A DNA stretch of 64,000 nt, from contig JACPWG010000096.1 in assembly GCA_016197205.1 (NCBI GenBank), positions 93,902-157,901 on the forward strand, written 5' to 3'. The notes beneath the pieces were generated by a model. The model did no database searches. It worked only from the letters and a program-made list of their open reading frames with translations, and was not told the origin of the DNA. Shown here in pieces: positions 8,287 through 17,124 of the stretch; position 1 is the first letter of the stretch, and each line of letters begins with the position of its first letter. The position numbers and the translations under genes are program-made. This DNA is from Planctomycetota bacterium (GTDB taxonomy: Bacteria; Planctomycetota; MHYJ01; WSZJ01; JACPWG01).

Positions 8287-10428
8287 CTACGCGCCCCCCA
8301 CCGGGGACCCAGCTCCCGCCTCGCTCCCCCCGGCAGCCTGCGCTCCGCCCTGGCCGTCCACAACCTGCAGGTAGGCAAACGCCACGGTCACGAAATAGAG
8401 CGGCCCGGTCAGCGAATCGAGCAGCAGCGCCGCGCCGGCCGCGAGCGGCGCCTGCGAGCCCCCGGCGCCGACGGCCCCCACGAAGCTCGACTTCATCGCC
8501 CAAAGGAAGAGGCCGAAGGCCAGAAGCGCGAGGTGCCGTGCGAAGCCGGCGGCGTTCACGCGACGGTAGCTCTCTGCGAACGCGGCCCGGATCCCCATTC
8601 TGCCGTCGCCGATCAGAAGCATCACATAGGTAACCCACGTCCCCACGGGGATGAGCGGGAGGACGAGGGCGCAGAACGACGCGATGCAGGCGAGGGTAAC
8701 GGCGAGCCCGCCGCCGAGGCTGGTGAAGAAGCGACGGAAAACCCCCCTGAACAGATCGCGAAGCTCGATGCGCCGGCCGTTCCGGATGGCGGCGAGGATC
8801 GTCGTGTTGATAGCCACTTCCAGCGGGCCGATGAACAGGACGACCAGTGTGAGGTAGGTCAGGAGGTTGAACGCGAGCCCCACGAAAAAGAGGCGCACGA
8901 AATTGGCCGCGTAGAAGCGGAAGGCCTCCTCGAGGCAGAGTCCGAGGTCGAGGCGAAGTGCGGCGGCTGCCTGTGGCTCGGCGGGAACGGCGGGCGCGTC
9001 GGCGCTCGGAACGGGGGCGAGCCGAGGCGTGCGCTGCGGGGGCGGGGGTGGAGTGGTCCCAGCGCCGCGTCTGGGTCCAGGGCCAGGGGCGGATGCCGGA
9101 CCGGATTTTCGACCCGCCGGGGCGGGCGTGCGGCCGGGGGGGCGGCGGTCGGCGACGACGGTCGCGGCCGGCACGCCGTCCTCCGGCTCGTCCGCGGCCG
9201 TGTCGACCAGTTCAGCGTCCGGTATGTCGTCCAGCCCGCCGAGCAGAGGGGCGGGCGGGGGAGCCGGGGAGAGCGCGAGTGAGAACGGACCGACAGCCGG
9301 TGCGCTCGGGAGCGGCTGGGGGGATGTCGCGGCGGCGCCTGCGCTCGCGCCCGCCGTGATCGCCCCGCCGGCGCGTGCGCCTGGGCTTGTCCGCGCCGCG
9401 GGCAGCAGTGGCGCCAGCTCCTCCGCGATCAGCGTCGCGTTCGCCGGCCGCCGGTCGGGATCGCGCTCGAGCATGCGCTCAAGCAGCGCGTCGACGCGCA
9501 CGTCGGTCCCGGCCTTGAGACTCGGCGGGAGCCATCGGCCGACCGGCAGCTCACCGGTGAGCGCTTCGTAGAGCACGACGCCGAGGGCGTAGATGTCGGC
9601 TCGGTGGTCGACCTTGCGCGTCTCCTCCCGCTGCTCCGGCGCCATGTAATCGAAGGTCCCCATGACGACGCCCGTGCGCGTCATCGCCTCCATCCCGGTG
9701 CGCGGCGCCGTGAGTCGGGCGAGGCCGAAGTCCGCGACCTTCACCCTGCCGCGGCGGTCGACCAGGATGTTCTCGGGCTTCACGTCGCGGTGAACGACTC
9801 CTTCGGCATGCGCGTACGCGAGCGCGTCGCAGAGCGGGAGGGCGAGCCGGAGGACGGCCGCGGGGTCGAGGGCGCGGCGGCGCAAGAGCGCGCGGAGGCT
9901 CTCGCCGTCCACGAACTCCATCGCGAAATAGTAGAAGCCGGACGAGCGGCCGAGGTCGTAGATGGAGACGATGTTCGGATGGTTGAGGTTGGCGAGGGTC
10001 TTCGCTTCGCGGTCGAAGCGCCGCACGAACTCGGTGTCGAGGGCGAAGGCGGGCGGGAGGATCTTAAGGGCAACGACGCGCTCGAGGCTGATCTGGACCG
10101 CTTTGTAGACCATGCCCATGCCGCCGCGGCCGATCATTTCGAGGATGCGATACGGGCCGAGGGTGCCGCCCGCTGCGAAGGGCTGGGGTGCGGCGCCGGC
10201 GGCGCCGGGGGCGACCGTCGCCCCGAGCGCGGAGGCGTCGGTGGCGCGACCCGGGACCGTCACCGCGTGGATGGCCGGGGTGAGGCCGGGTTGGTATTTC
10301 TGCGTGGCGAAGTCGCTCGCACGGACCTCGCGACCGCAGGCGGGACAGCGGACGTCCGTGTCCGGGGCGCCGGGCGCCGGTGGTGGAAGGTCGTGTCCGC
10401 AGTGCGGACAGTGGCTCGCGGTGGGCAT
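8287..10428 (-). CDS. Serine/threonine protein kinase with zinc ribbon and C-terminal membrane domain
   Basis: The 713-residue protein has three parts. Residues 7-31 form a zinc ribbon (CPHC and CPAC). Residues 90-345 are a Hanks-type kinase with the GRGGMGMVYKA loop, ATP-binding Lys122, catalytic HRD at 213-215, DFG at 233-235 and APE at about 263. After a long Ala/Pro-rich linker, residues about 505-690 carry several hydrophobic helices (FFVGLAFNLLTYLTLVVLFIG and others). The catalytic set is complete, so the kinase should be active. Fusion to a multi-helix membrane domain in place of sensor repeats suggests membrane signalling; the substrate is unknown. It is divergent from the ABC exporter across a 774-bp repeat-rich gap. 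Confidence 0.92.
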   Translation of the reverse strand: MPTASHCPHCGHDLPPPAPGAPDTDVRCPACGREVRASDFATQKYQPGLTPAIHAVTVPGRATDASALGATVAPGAAGAAPQPFAAGGTLGPYRILEMIGRGGMGMVYKAVQISLERVVALKILPPAFALDTEFVRRFDREAKTLANLNHPNIVSIYDLGRSSGFYYFAMEFVDGESLRALLRRRALDPAAVLRLALPLCDALAYAHAEGVVHRDVKPENILVDRRGRVKVADFGLARLTAPRTGMEAMTRTGVVMGTFDYMAPEQREETRKVDHRADIYALGVVLYEALTGELPVGRWLPPSLKAGTDVRVDALLERMLERDPDRRPANATLIAEELAPLLPAARTSPGARAGGAITAGASAGAAATSPQPLPSAPAVGPFSLALSPAPPPAPLLGGLDDIPDAELVDTAADEPEDGVPAATVVADRRPPGRTPAPAGRKSGPASAPGPGPRRGAGTTPPPPPQRTPRLAPVPSADAPAVPAEPQAAAALRLDLGLCLEEAFRFYAANFVRLFFVGLAFNLLTYLTLVVLFIGPLEVAINTTILAAIRNGRRIELRDLFRGVFRRFFTSLGGGLAVTLACIASFCALVLPLIPVGTWVTYVMLLIGDGRMGIRAAFAESYRRVNAAGFARHLALLAFGLFLWAMKSSFVGAVGAGGSQAPLAAGAALLLDSLTGPLYFVTVAFAYLQVVDGQGGAQAAGGSEAGAGSPVGGA

Positions 10429-10602
10429 GGGTGCATTCTAGCCTTGCGCGGCGCGACCGCAAACAAAAGTCGCGCGACCGCGGGTTTTTCCACCGATGGC
10501 CGAGGCCCTGGCAATTCGGTGCGCTTTCCATTCTCGCGAATCGGCTCCCTGGGCCGTTCCTGGGTTTCGGCGGGATCGAAGCCGGGGGCGCGCTAGGAAG
10601 AG

Positions 10603-10663
10603 CCGAGGCCGCTCCCTCGCCCTGAGCGAGGCCGAAGGCCGAGTCGAATGGGTCGCGGTTCCG
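10603..10663 (-). repeat. Dispersed repeat family 1, long copy c
   Basis: This is an inverted near-copy of 6839-6903. It starts CCGAGGCCGCTCCCTC, contains the same GGCCGAAGGCCGAGTCGAAT segment and ends GGTCGCGGTTCCG. The two long copies flank the exported-protein/kinase pair in opposite orientation. Confidence 0.7.
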
Positions 10664-11024
10664 TGTTGCCTGGCCGCACGTCGCGCGGCCGCGGCGCGAT
10701 TTTCGCGCGCTTGCCCGAACCTTTTTCGCCGACGACCGTTAGTTTTCCCTATCAACTTTGGGTTCTCCGCGCAAAGGGAAGGTCCGATGATTCACGTCGA
10801 TCGTTAGCGGCGTCCGTCGTTCGGTCCCAACACGTTCGCCGTCCGTCTGGCCGGCGACCGCCGCGATCTTCCCGAGCCGTGGGGTCGGTTTGCGCCGATC
10901 CCGCGCCCCCGTCGAGCCTCGCTCGACCGGTCGCCGCTCGGCGACCGACCCGCGAAGAGCCCAGATCTCCTCGACACGACCCTCGACGATTGCGTAGAGT
11001 GTTCGTGTCTGGATTCCCAGCTAA

Positions 11025-11188
11025 GTACCGCTCCACGGAAGTCGGTGGCCAATAGGCGGAGGCAAGTTTGGCCGCCCGCGAGGCGCGCGAGTGAGGCGTA
11101 GTAACGAAGAACTACGCCGAGCGAGCGCAACAAAGCGGGCGGCCAAAATCGCCCAGCCAATGGGTCACCCGATTCCGTGGGGCGGTAC
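11025..11188. mobile_element. MITE-like 164-bp element with terminal inverted repeats
   Basis: The left end reads GTACCGCTCCACGGAAGTCG. The right end, reverse complemented, reads GTACCGCCCCACGGAATCGG. The 26-nt ends match at about 21 positions. Inside are the nested arms TTTGGCCGCCCGC/GCGGGCGGCCAAA and a GGCGTAGT/AACTACGCC hairpin. It has no coding capacity. A second, right-truncated copy lies at 34793-34895. The right end sits 2 bp before the AAGGAG ribosome site of the ABC gene. Confidence 0.7.
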
Positions 11189-11202
11189 AAAGGAGTGCCC
11201 CC

Positions 11203-13008
11203 TTGTCAACAGCAGCCGGCAGCGCCCGCGCCACGGGCGCCCTCCGCACGCTTCGGCGGATGCTCTCCCGACTCGCCCCGGCGCGCGGGCTTGTCCTCGC
11301 CGTGTACGCGCTCACGCTTCTCGGCGTGGCGATCTCGCTCTCGCTCCCTTTCCTTGCGGGGACCGCGCTCGACCGTGTCGTGACGCTCGCGCGTTCCCAC
11401 GCGACGGGCGGACTGCCCTGGCGGATCTTCGCCGCCTACCTCGCGCTCGTGATTCTCGAAAACGGCCTGCGCTCGGTCGGCTCGATTCTGCGGACCCGGG
11501 TCGAGGCCGCGACGCTCGCGCGCTACCGGATGGACCTCGTGTCGGCCGTGCAGAAGCTCGGTTTCCGGTTCCACGACCGTTCGAGCGCGGGAGAGCTGAT
11601 CGCGAAGACGACCCGCGACGTGGAAAGGCTCGGGCCGCTCTATGCCGATTTTGTTTTCTCAACGCCGGAGCTGACGCTGCTCCTCGCGGGCGCGTCCGTC
11701 ATGGTACTGCGCTACGACGCGCTCCTCGGAGGCATCCTGGCCCTGTTCTCGTTCCTGTACGTGTACCTGACCTTTCGGTACGCCTCGCGGCTGCGGCTCC
11801 TGTGGGAGGAGGCCGGCGACCAGTACGACACCGTGACCTCCGTCGTGCAGGAGAGCATCGCCGGGGTCCGGGTCGTGAAGGCCTTCGGCGCGGCGGCGCG
11901 CGAACTGGACCGCTTCGGCGGCCGGCTCAAGGTCTATCGCGACCTCTGCGTGCGCGCGGAGCACTTCTGGACGAACCGCGCGCCGGTCGCGAGCCTGGTC
12001 TTCTGGTCGAGCCTGCCTCTCTCGCTCGCGTGGGGCGGCGCGCGCGTGATCCGGGGCGAATTGACGGTCGGCTGCCTCGCAGCGGTCGTGTTCTATCTGG
12101 TGGAAATGCACCAGCGGCTCCGGATCGTGTCGCGGGTCGTGCAGGGCATCGAGAACGCCCTCGCGAGCGGCGCGCGCGTCTTCGAGCTGCTGGACGAGAA
12201 TGAGCGCGTGCCGGAAAGCGCGGCGCCGGCCGAACCGCGGACCGCCCGAGGGGAAGTCCGCCTTGAGAACGTGAGCTTCGAATACGGGACCGCCCTCCCG
12301 GCCCTGCGCGAGGTCTCCTTCAGCGTCGCGCCGGGGGAGACGGTGGCGCTGGTCGGGCCGACCGGCTCCGGGAAGAGCACGGTGATGGCGCTCATTCCGC
12401 GCTTCTACGACGCGACCGCCGGGAAGATCCTGGTCGACGGCGTGGACGTGCGGGAATACGGGCTCGGCGCCCTGCGGGGCAGGATCGGGCTCGTGTTCCA
12501 GGAGACGTTTCTTTTTTCGGCGACGATCGCCGAGAACATCGCCTTCGGTCGGCCGGGGGCGACGCGCGAGGAGGTCGAGGAGGCGGCGCGACTCGCGCAG
12601 GCGCACGATTTTATTTCGGAATTGGAAGCCGGATTCGACACCCTGGTAGGGGAACGCGGGATCAATCTGAGCGGCGGGCAGAAGCAGCGGCTTGCCATCG
12701 CGCGGGCGATCCTGGCGGACCCGAGGGTGCTGATCCTGGACGATGCGACGTCGAGCGTGGATGCGCGGACCGAAGAGGCCTTGCAAGCCGCGCTCCAGGC
12801 CGTGGCGCGCGGGCGCACGACGATCCTGATCGCGCAGCGGTTGACGAGCGTGCTCCACGCGGACAGGGTCGTGGTCCTGGAGGGCGGCCGAAAGGTAGCC
12901 GAGGGGCGGCACGCGGAGCTGATGCTCACGTGCCCGCTCTACGAGGACCTCTTCCGCGGGCAGTGGCTCGAGGAGGAGACCCGGCGGCTGCCGATCGCGC
13001 GGCCGTGA
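11203..13008 (+). CDS. ABC exporter half-transporter with degenerate Walker B (heterodimer subunit A)
   Basis: The 601-residue protein has a six-helix exporter membrane domain (residues about 25-310) and a C-terminal ATPase. Walker A is GPTGSGKST at 385-393, the signature is a canonical LSGGQKQR, and Walker B is LILDD with Asp514 where the catalytic Glu should be. That substitution is the hallmark of the degenerate-site subunit in heterodimeric exporters such as TM287/288 and BmrCD. Translation starts at TTG 11203, 7 bases after AAGGAG; the next ATG (11260) would cut into the N-terminus. The partner gene follows after 91 bp. Substrate unknown; drug or lipid export is typical of the family. 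Confidence 0.92.
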   Translation: MSTAAGSARATGALRTLRRMLSRLAPARGLVLAVYALTLLGVAISLSLPFLAGTALDRVVTLARSHATGGLPWRIFAAYLALVILENGLRSVGSILRTRVEAATLARYRMDLVSAVQKLGFRFHDRSSAGELIAKTTRDVERLGPLYADFVFSTPELTLLLAGASVMVLRYDALLGGILALFSFLYVYLTFRYASRLRLLWEEAGDQYDTVTSVVQESIAGVRVVKAFGAAARELDRFGGRLKVYRDLCVRAEHFWTNRAPVASLVFWSSLPLSLAWGGARVIRGELTVGCLAAVVFYLVEMHQRLRIVSRVVQGIENALASGARVFELLDENERVPESAAPAEPRTARGEVRLENVSFEYGTALPALREVSFSVAPGETVALVGPTGSGKSTVMALIPRFYDATAGKILVDGVDVREYGLGALRGRIGLVFQETFLFSATIAENIAFGRPGATREEVEEAARLAQAHDFISELEAGFDTLVGERGINLSGGQKQRLAIARAILADPRVLILDDATSSVDARTEEALQAALQAVARGRTTILIAQRLTSVLHADRVVVLEGGRKVAEGRHAELMLTCPLYEDLFRGQWLEEETRRLPIARP

Positions 13009-13099
13009 ATGGGCGCAGGGCGCGCCGTCGAGTCTGGTTTGGTGTCTGAGGTTGCTTCCCGGTCGCGTGACGCGGCGGGGCTGTTGATACGGAGGGACG

Positions 13100-15022
13100 A
13101 TGTCATCGGACCTGGATATTGAAGAAGAACTGGCCCAACGGAAGCTGGACCGGCGGACGCTGGGGCGGCTCGGGGCCTTCCTATGGCCTTACCGGTGGCC
13201 GATCGGGCTCACCCTCACCATGGAGGCGGGGTGGGTGGCCGCGGTGCTTTGCGAACCGCACCTGGTGAAGGTGGCGATCGACGACAAGATCGCGCACGGC
13301 GACGTGGACGGGCTCCTGGTCGTGGTCGGCCTGCTCGTGCTCACGGGGCTCGTGCGCGTGACGCTCGACGTCATCGAGCTCGGGATCATGTGGTGGGCGG
13401 GGCACCGGGTTCTCGCCGACATCCGGCGCGCGGTCTTCGAGCACGTGCACAGTCTGTCCATGCGCTATTTCGACCGGACCCGGCAGGGGCGGATCATCGC
13501 CCGCGTGGACCGTGACGTGGACACGCTGGAACGGCCGCTGGTCTGGGGACCGCTCACGGTGGTGAGCTGTACCCTGCGGTGGCTCCTCGCCCTTTCGATG
13601 ATGCTCTGGTACGACGCGGCGCTCTGCGGAGTGGTCTCGCTCACGCTGGTCCCGCTCCTCGTGGCGACGGAGGTCTTCCGGCGTCGCGGGATGCGGGCGT
13701 ACCGGCGCGTGCGGGAGGCCCTTGCCCGCGTGACGGCCCACCTTGCGGAGTCCGTGAGCGGGGTGCGCGTGATCCAGGCCTTCGGGCAGGAGGCGCGCAA
13801 TCTGGAAACTTTCAGCGGTCACGTGCGCGAGCACCAGGCCGAGGTGCAGCGGGCCGCGTACGTGTGGAGCGCGTACCACCCGGCGATCGGGCTCACGCAC
13901 GGCCTCGCGGCGGTGCTCGTGCTCGCCGTGGGAGGGGCGTGGTGCGCCTCGGGGCGGATGGGCGTGGGCGAGCTGTCGGCCTTCGTCCTGCTATTGACGT
14001 CCTTCTTCGGGCCGATGGAGTGGCTCGGCGACCTGTACAACAGCGCGCTCTTCGGCGCGGCCGCGGCGGAGCGGATCTTCCTCCTCCTCGACACGCCGCC
14101 GGAGATCGTGGACCGGCCGGGCGCGGCGGGGTTGCCCCGCTTGGCCGGCGGCATCCGATTCGAAAACGTGTGGTTCCGCTACGACCGGCCTGCGGCGAAC
14201 GCGGAAGCAGGCGCAGGCGCGGACGCGCATGCGCCGGCGGAGGCGCAAGCGTGGACGGTCCGCGAAATCGACTTCGAGGCGGTCGCGGGCCAGACCGTGG
14301 CGCTGGTTGGGCCCACGGGGGCCGGGAAGAGCACGATCGTGAACCTGCTCTGCCGCTTTTACGAACCCACGCGAGGGCGGGTCCTGCTGGACGGACACGA
14401 CCTCGGCGCGTGCACTTTGGAATCCTTGTACCGGCAGATCGCGGTCGTGCCGCAGGACGCGTTCCTCTTCGAAGGAACGGTCCTGGAGAATCTCCGGTAC
14501 GGGCGGCCCTCCGCGACGGAGGCGGAGGCGCGCGCGTGCATGGAGCGCATCGGCGCGGGGTGGTTGTTGGAAAAGCTCCCGGGCGGGCTCGGGGCCCGCG
14601 TGGGGGAGCGAGGGACCGGCTTGTCGGCGGGGGAGCGTCAGCTCCTCTGCGTCGCGCGGGCGCTCTTGGCGGACCCGGCGATCCTGGTGCTGGACGAGGC
14701 GACGAGCGCGCTGGACACGCGTTCGGAGCGGGCGCTCCAGCACGCCCTTGCCGTGGCCGGGCGGGGCCGCACGGCGGTCGTGATCGCGCACCGGCTCTCG
14801 ACGATCCGGCGCGCGGACCTGATCCTGGTGGTGACGGATGGACGCATCGTGGAACGTGGCACGCATCGGGAGCTGCTCGCGGCGCACGGCGCGTACGCGG
14901 AGATGGTGAAGGCCTACGCCCGCGCCCCGCGGGACGGGGCCCCGAGAGTGGGGGCCGGAGCGGCGGCATCTCCGGCGGCGGCCGCGGCGCATCGACCTGA
15001 GGCCGAGGCGGCCGCGATCTGA
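13100..15022 (+). CDS. ABC exporter half-transporter with degenerate signature (heterodimer subunit B)
   Basis: The 640-residue protein has the same exporter membrane-plus-ATPase layout as its upstream neighbour. Its Walker B is intact (LVLDEATS, Glu533). Its signature motif is LSAGERQ at 508-514 in place of LSGGQ. It therefore complements subunit A: one composite ATP site is canonical and one degenerate. An Ala-rich insertion (about residues 365-385, NAEAGAGADAHAPAEAQA) sits just inside the ATPase domain. The C-terminal 30 residues are Ala-rich and unconserved. ATG follows ACGGAGGGACG. The gene ends before a perfect 13-bp hairpin. Confidence 0.92.
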   Translation: MSSDLDIEEELAQRKLDRRTLGRLGAFLWPYRWPIGLTLTMEAGWVAAVLCEPHLVKVAIDDKIAHGDVDGLLVVVGLLVLTGLVRVTLDVIELGIMWWAGHRVLADIRRAVFEHVHSLSMRYFDRTRQGRIIARVDRDVDTLERPLVWGPLTVVSCTLRWLLALSMMLWYDAALCGVVSLTLVPLLVATEVFRRRGMRAYRRVREALARVTAHLAESVSGVRVIQAFGQEARNLETFSGHVREHQAEVQRAAYVWSAYHPAIGLTHGLAAVLVLAVGGAWCASGRMGVGELSAFVLLLTSFFGPMEWLGDLYNSALFGAAAAERIFLLLDTPPEIVDRPGAAGLPRLAGGIRFENVWFRYDRPAANAEAGAGADAHAPAEAQAWTVREIDFEAVAGQTVALVGPTGAGKSTIVNLLCRFYEPTRGRVLLDGHDLGACTLESLYRQIAVVPQDAFLFEGTVLENLRYGRPSATEAEARACMERIGAGWLLEKLPGGLGARVGERGTGLSAGERQLLCVARALLADPAILVLDEATSALDTRSERALQHALAVAGRGRTAVVIAHRLSTIRRADLILVVTDGRIVERGTHRELLAAHGAYAEMVKAYARAPRDGAPRVGAGAAASPAAAAAHRPEAEAAAI

Positions 15023-15048
15023 AAACAACAGTGATTTAACACGTCGAC

Positions 15049-15079
15049 CGCGCGGAGGCGGGGCCACCGCCTCCGCGCG
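15049..15079 (+). terminator. Hairpin after ABC exporter operon
   Basis: A perfect 13-bp stem (CGCGCGGAGGCGG with CCGCCTCCGCGCG) encloses a 5-nt loop 27 bp after the exporter stop. No T-run follows, so it may be a weak or factor-assisted terminator or an RNA-stabilising hairpin. Confidence 0.5.
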
Positions 15080-15165
15080 TGGGGCCACGGGTGTCTGCAC
15101 GGGTTCGTCTTGGTTGAGTTCCGGACGGGCGAGTTCGGGGAGCGGCGTCCAGTCGAGAATCACGC

Positions 15166-15194
15166 TTGCGGCCGGCTAGACGGAAGGATAGAAT
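15166..15194 (+). promoter_or_regulatory. Probable promoter of the cyclase-PP2C cassette
   Basis: TTGCGG, a 17-bp spacer and TAGAAT (five of six at the -10) precede the cyclase gene. Transcription would start near 15201. That makes the TTG at 15207 an unlikely start codon and favours the ATG at 15255. Confidence 0.45.
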
Positions 15195-15254
15195 CCCGCT
15201 CGGTGGTTGGTCGGGCGATGCGATCGGCCTCCGTGGGGACCCCAAATCTCAGCC

Positions 15255-17105
15255 ATGCCGATTCTTGGAGACTCGGGCGTGCCGACCTCCGACCTGCACA
15301 TGACGACCGAAATCTGCGAGGCCTTCTGCGTCTTCGTCGATACGCGCGGCTTCACGAAGTTTTGCGCCGCGGCCAGCAATCCGGAAGTGAGAGATACGTT
15401 CCAAGGGATCCACACAGCCGTTCGAGAGGAGTTCATCGACAAGTTCCTCGAATTCAGAAGGCGGTGGAAGGGGGCCGTCGGCAAGGTCGAGCCGTTCGCG
15501 AAGCCCCTCGGAGACGGTTTCATGTTTGTCTACCCTGTCGACTTGCCGGAGCGCATACCGCAGGACAAGGGCAAAAGGGGTACGCCCTTCTCCACTGTTT
15601 GCAGGGATATCGGGGGCTTCATCCTCGGGGCATACCAGGGAGCCGCGGACAGAATCAGGAATCTCCCCAGAAACGGAAGCGATCCGCTGTGCCTGGGCGC
15701 CGGTGTGACGCATGGCGCCTGCCTGCGTGTGACCTCGAGCGAGCCGAGCGTGCTCCGAGAGGATTACGTAGGCGACATCGTGAACCTCGCCGCGCGGCTC
15801 CAGCACTGCGCGCGACCCGAGGGCCTGATCTTCGACGATCGCGGGCCGGGCGTTCCGCGAGAGCTGTTCAAGGGAAGCCCGAGGAAGTGGAAGGCAAGGA
15901 CTCTGAACGTCCCTGGCTATCACCCGGTCGGCGTCTTCGCGTCGGCCTCAGTGCACGCCGATGAGCTCCAATACCAGCCTCGTCTTTATGTCGCGCCGAT
16001 GCTGACGGCGACCCGCGACGTACTCCTGCGGGGCTATTCGACGCAGGGCTCGGGCATCAGCGGTGAGCCTTTGCTCAGGTACAAGCCTCTGGGGCGGGAC
16101 GAGCAGGTCGTTCCCGCGGCGCTCATCGCTCCGCAGCCACAGGCCCGGCGGCTCGAGCTTGCCCAGGTCTTCTGCGAGTGTGCGACGACCCAAAACCCGC
16201 ACTTGTATCCTCGACCGGACTCGGAGGTGGGGAGAATCTGGCGTGAGGCGGTATACTATCGGAGGAAGCAGTCTCCGGCTGATTATGACGGCGACGTTCT
16301 CCGGCTGGAGAGCTATCGATGGGATGGGCCCAAGGAGGCTCCGCGGCTCTGCTTGGCCGTTCGCCCCTCGGCCTACTTCTGGGCGTACGGCACCAACTTT
16401 GCCATGGACTTTCGTTCCCCATCGACGGACGAGACGATTCGAGATCGTCTCGAAGGCTCGACCGGGGCGGGGCCCTGGGGGCTGGGCAAGCTCGAAGGGT
16501 CCCCTCTCGGCAACCACCTCGGCATCAGCCTCCTGCTCGTCTCGCAAGACCTCCGCCTCGTTTTACCCCGGCGCAGCGGCTTCGTTGCCTTCGAGCGCGG
16601 CAAACTGAGCCCTTCGGCTTCCGGGACTGTCGGCCGGCAGGACTTCAAATGGGATCTCGGAAACGACGGCGTCAAAGACGCCCTGGTGAAGGGCATCCTG
16701 CGCGAAACGGAATTCGAGAGTGGAGTTCACCTGGAGGCGCGCCAACTCCGCTTCCTGGGCGGGGCTCGCGAGCTGTTGCGTGGGGGACTCCCGGATTTCT
16801 ATTTCCTGGGAGTCTCCGAACTCAACTCAGACGCCATCGTCGACCAGTTCGGAGGGGAACGACCCCGCGAGTCCCGGGAGCATGACTCCAGCACCGTGTC
16901 GATCGATCTCGCGGAATTCTGCAAGCTCGAGCAGAAGGAACTCCTTCCCATCGAAGGGAGGGAGAGCGACCTGGCTACAATGCTCGACTCCTGGATCCTT
17001 GACCACCGAAGCGAGGCCTCCGCGGTCCTCGAGGTCGCCCTCGCCCTCCTGGGCGTGCGTCTGGGAGTGTTCGAGCTACAGACGGGATCTTCGTCCTCGC
17101 TGTGA
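15255..17105 (+). CDS. Class III nucleotide cyclase with C-terminal Nudix-like domain
   Basis: The 616-residue protein opens with a class III cyclase domain (residues about 22-240). Metal ligands are Asp29 (VFVDTRGF) and Asp87 (KPLGDGF), with Lys83 as a likely purine-recognition residue and the transition-state pair Asn177/Arg181 (GDIVNLAARLQ). The set looks complete, so activity is expected; ATP versus GTP preference is not settled. The middle has no family I recognise. Near the C-terminus residues 469-491 fit the Nudix spacing, ending in RETEFESGV, but with Asp and Phe replacing two metal-binding Glu. No membrane segment or signal peptide is visible. Start choice is uncertain (15255 or 15300). 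By eye its base and codon use are less GC-rich than its neighbours. A PP2C gene follows after 19 bp. Confidence 0.85.
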   Translation: MPILGDSGVPTSDLHMTTEICEAFCVFVDTRGFTKFCAAASNPEVRDTFQGIHTAVREEFIDKFLEFRRRWKGAVGKVEPFAKPLGDGFMFVYPVDLPERIPQDKGKRGTPFSTVCRDIGGFILGAYQGAADRIRNLPRNGSDPLCLGAGVTHGACLRVTSSEPSVLREDYVGDIVNLAARLQHCARPEGLIFDDRGPGVPRELFKGSPRKWKARTLNVPGYHPVGVFASASVHADELQYQPRLYVAPMLTATRDVLLRGYSTQGSGISGEPLLRYKPLGRDEQVVPAALIAPQPQARRLELAQVFCECATTQNPHLYPRPDSEVGRIWREAVYYRRKQSPADYDGDVLRLESYRWDGPKEAPRLCLAVRPSAYFWAYGTNFAMDFRSPSTDETIRDRLEGSTGAGPWGLGKLEGSPLGNHLGISLLLVSQDLRLVLPRRSGFVAFERGKLSPSASGTVGRQDFKWDLGNDGVKDALVKGILRETEFESGVHLEARQLRFLGGARELLRGGLPDFYFLGVSELNSDAIVDQFGGERPRESREHDSSTVSIDLAEFCKLEQKELLPIEGRESDLATMLDSWILDHRSEASAVLEVALALLGVRLGVFELQTGSSSSL

Positions 17106-17124
17106 TCTTGGAGTAGGAGCGCCC

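Larger units (their letters stand above)
10429..11202. other. 774-bp intergenic region, repeats only
   Basis: I see no convincing gene. The short frames here lack ribosome sites and homology I recognise. It holds repeat family 1 copy c (10603-10663), a GC-rich tract with no clear signal, and a complete terminal-inverted-repeat element at 11025-11188 that ends just before the exporter start. Confidence 0.55.

Noticed and set aside
10429..11202. Small protein gene between kinase and exporter
   Set aside because: Short frames there overlap repeats, lack ribosome sites and show no protein-like pattern.
15207..15254. TTG at 15207 as the cyclase start
   Set aside because: It lies within a few bases of the predicted transcription start and has no ribosome site; the extra 16 residues are unconserved.
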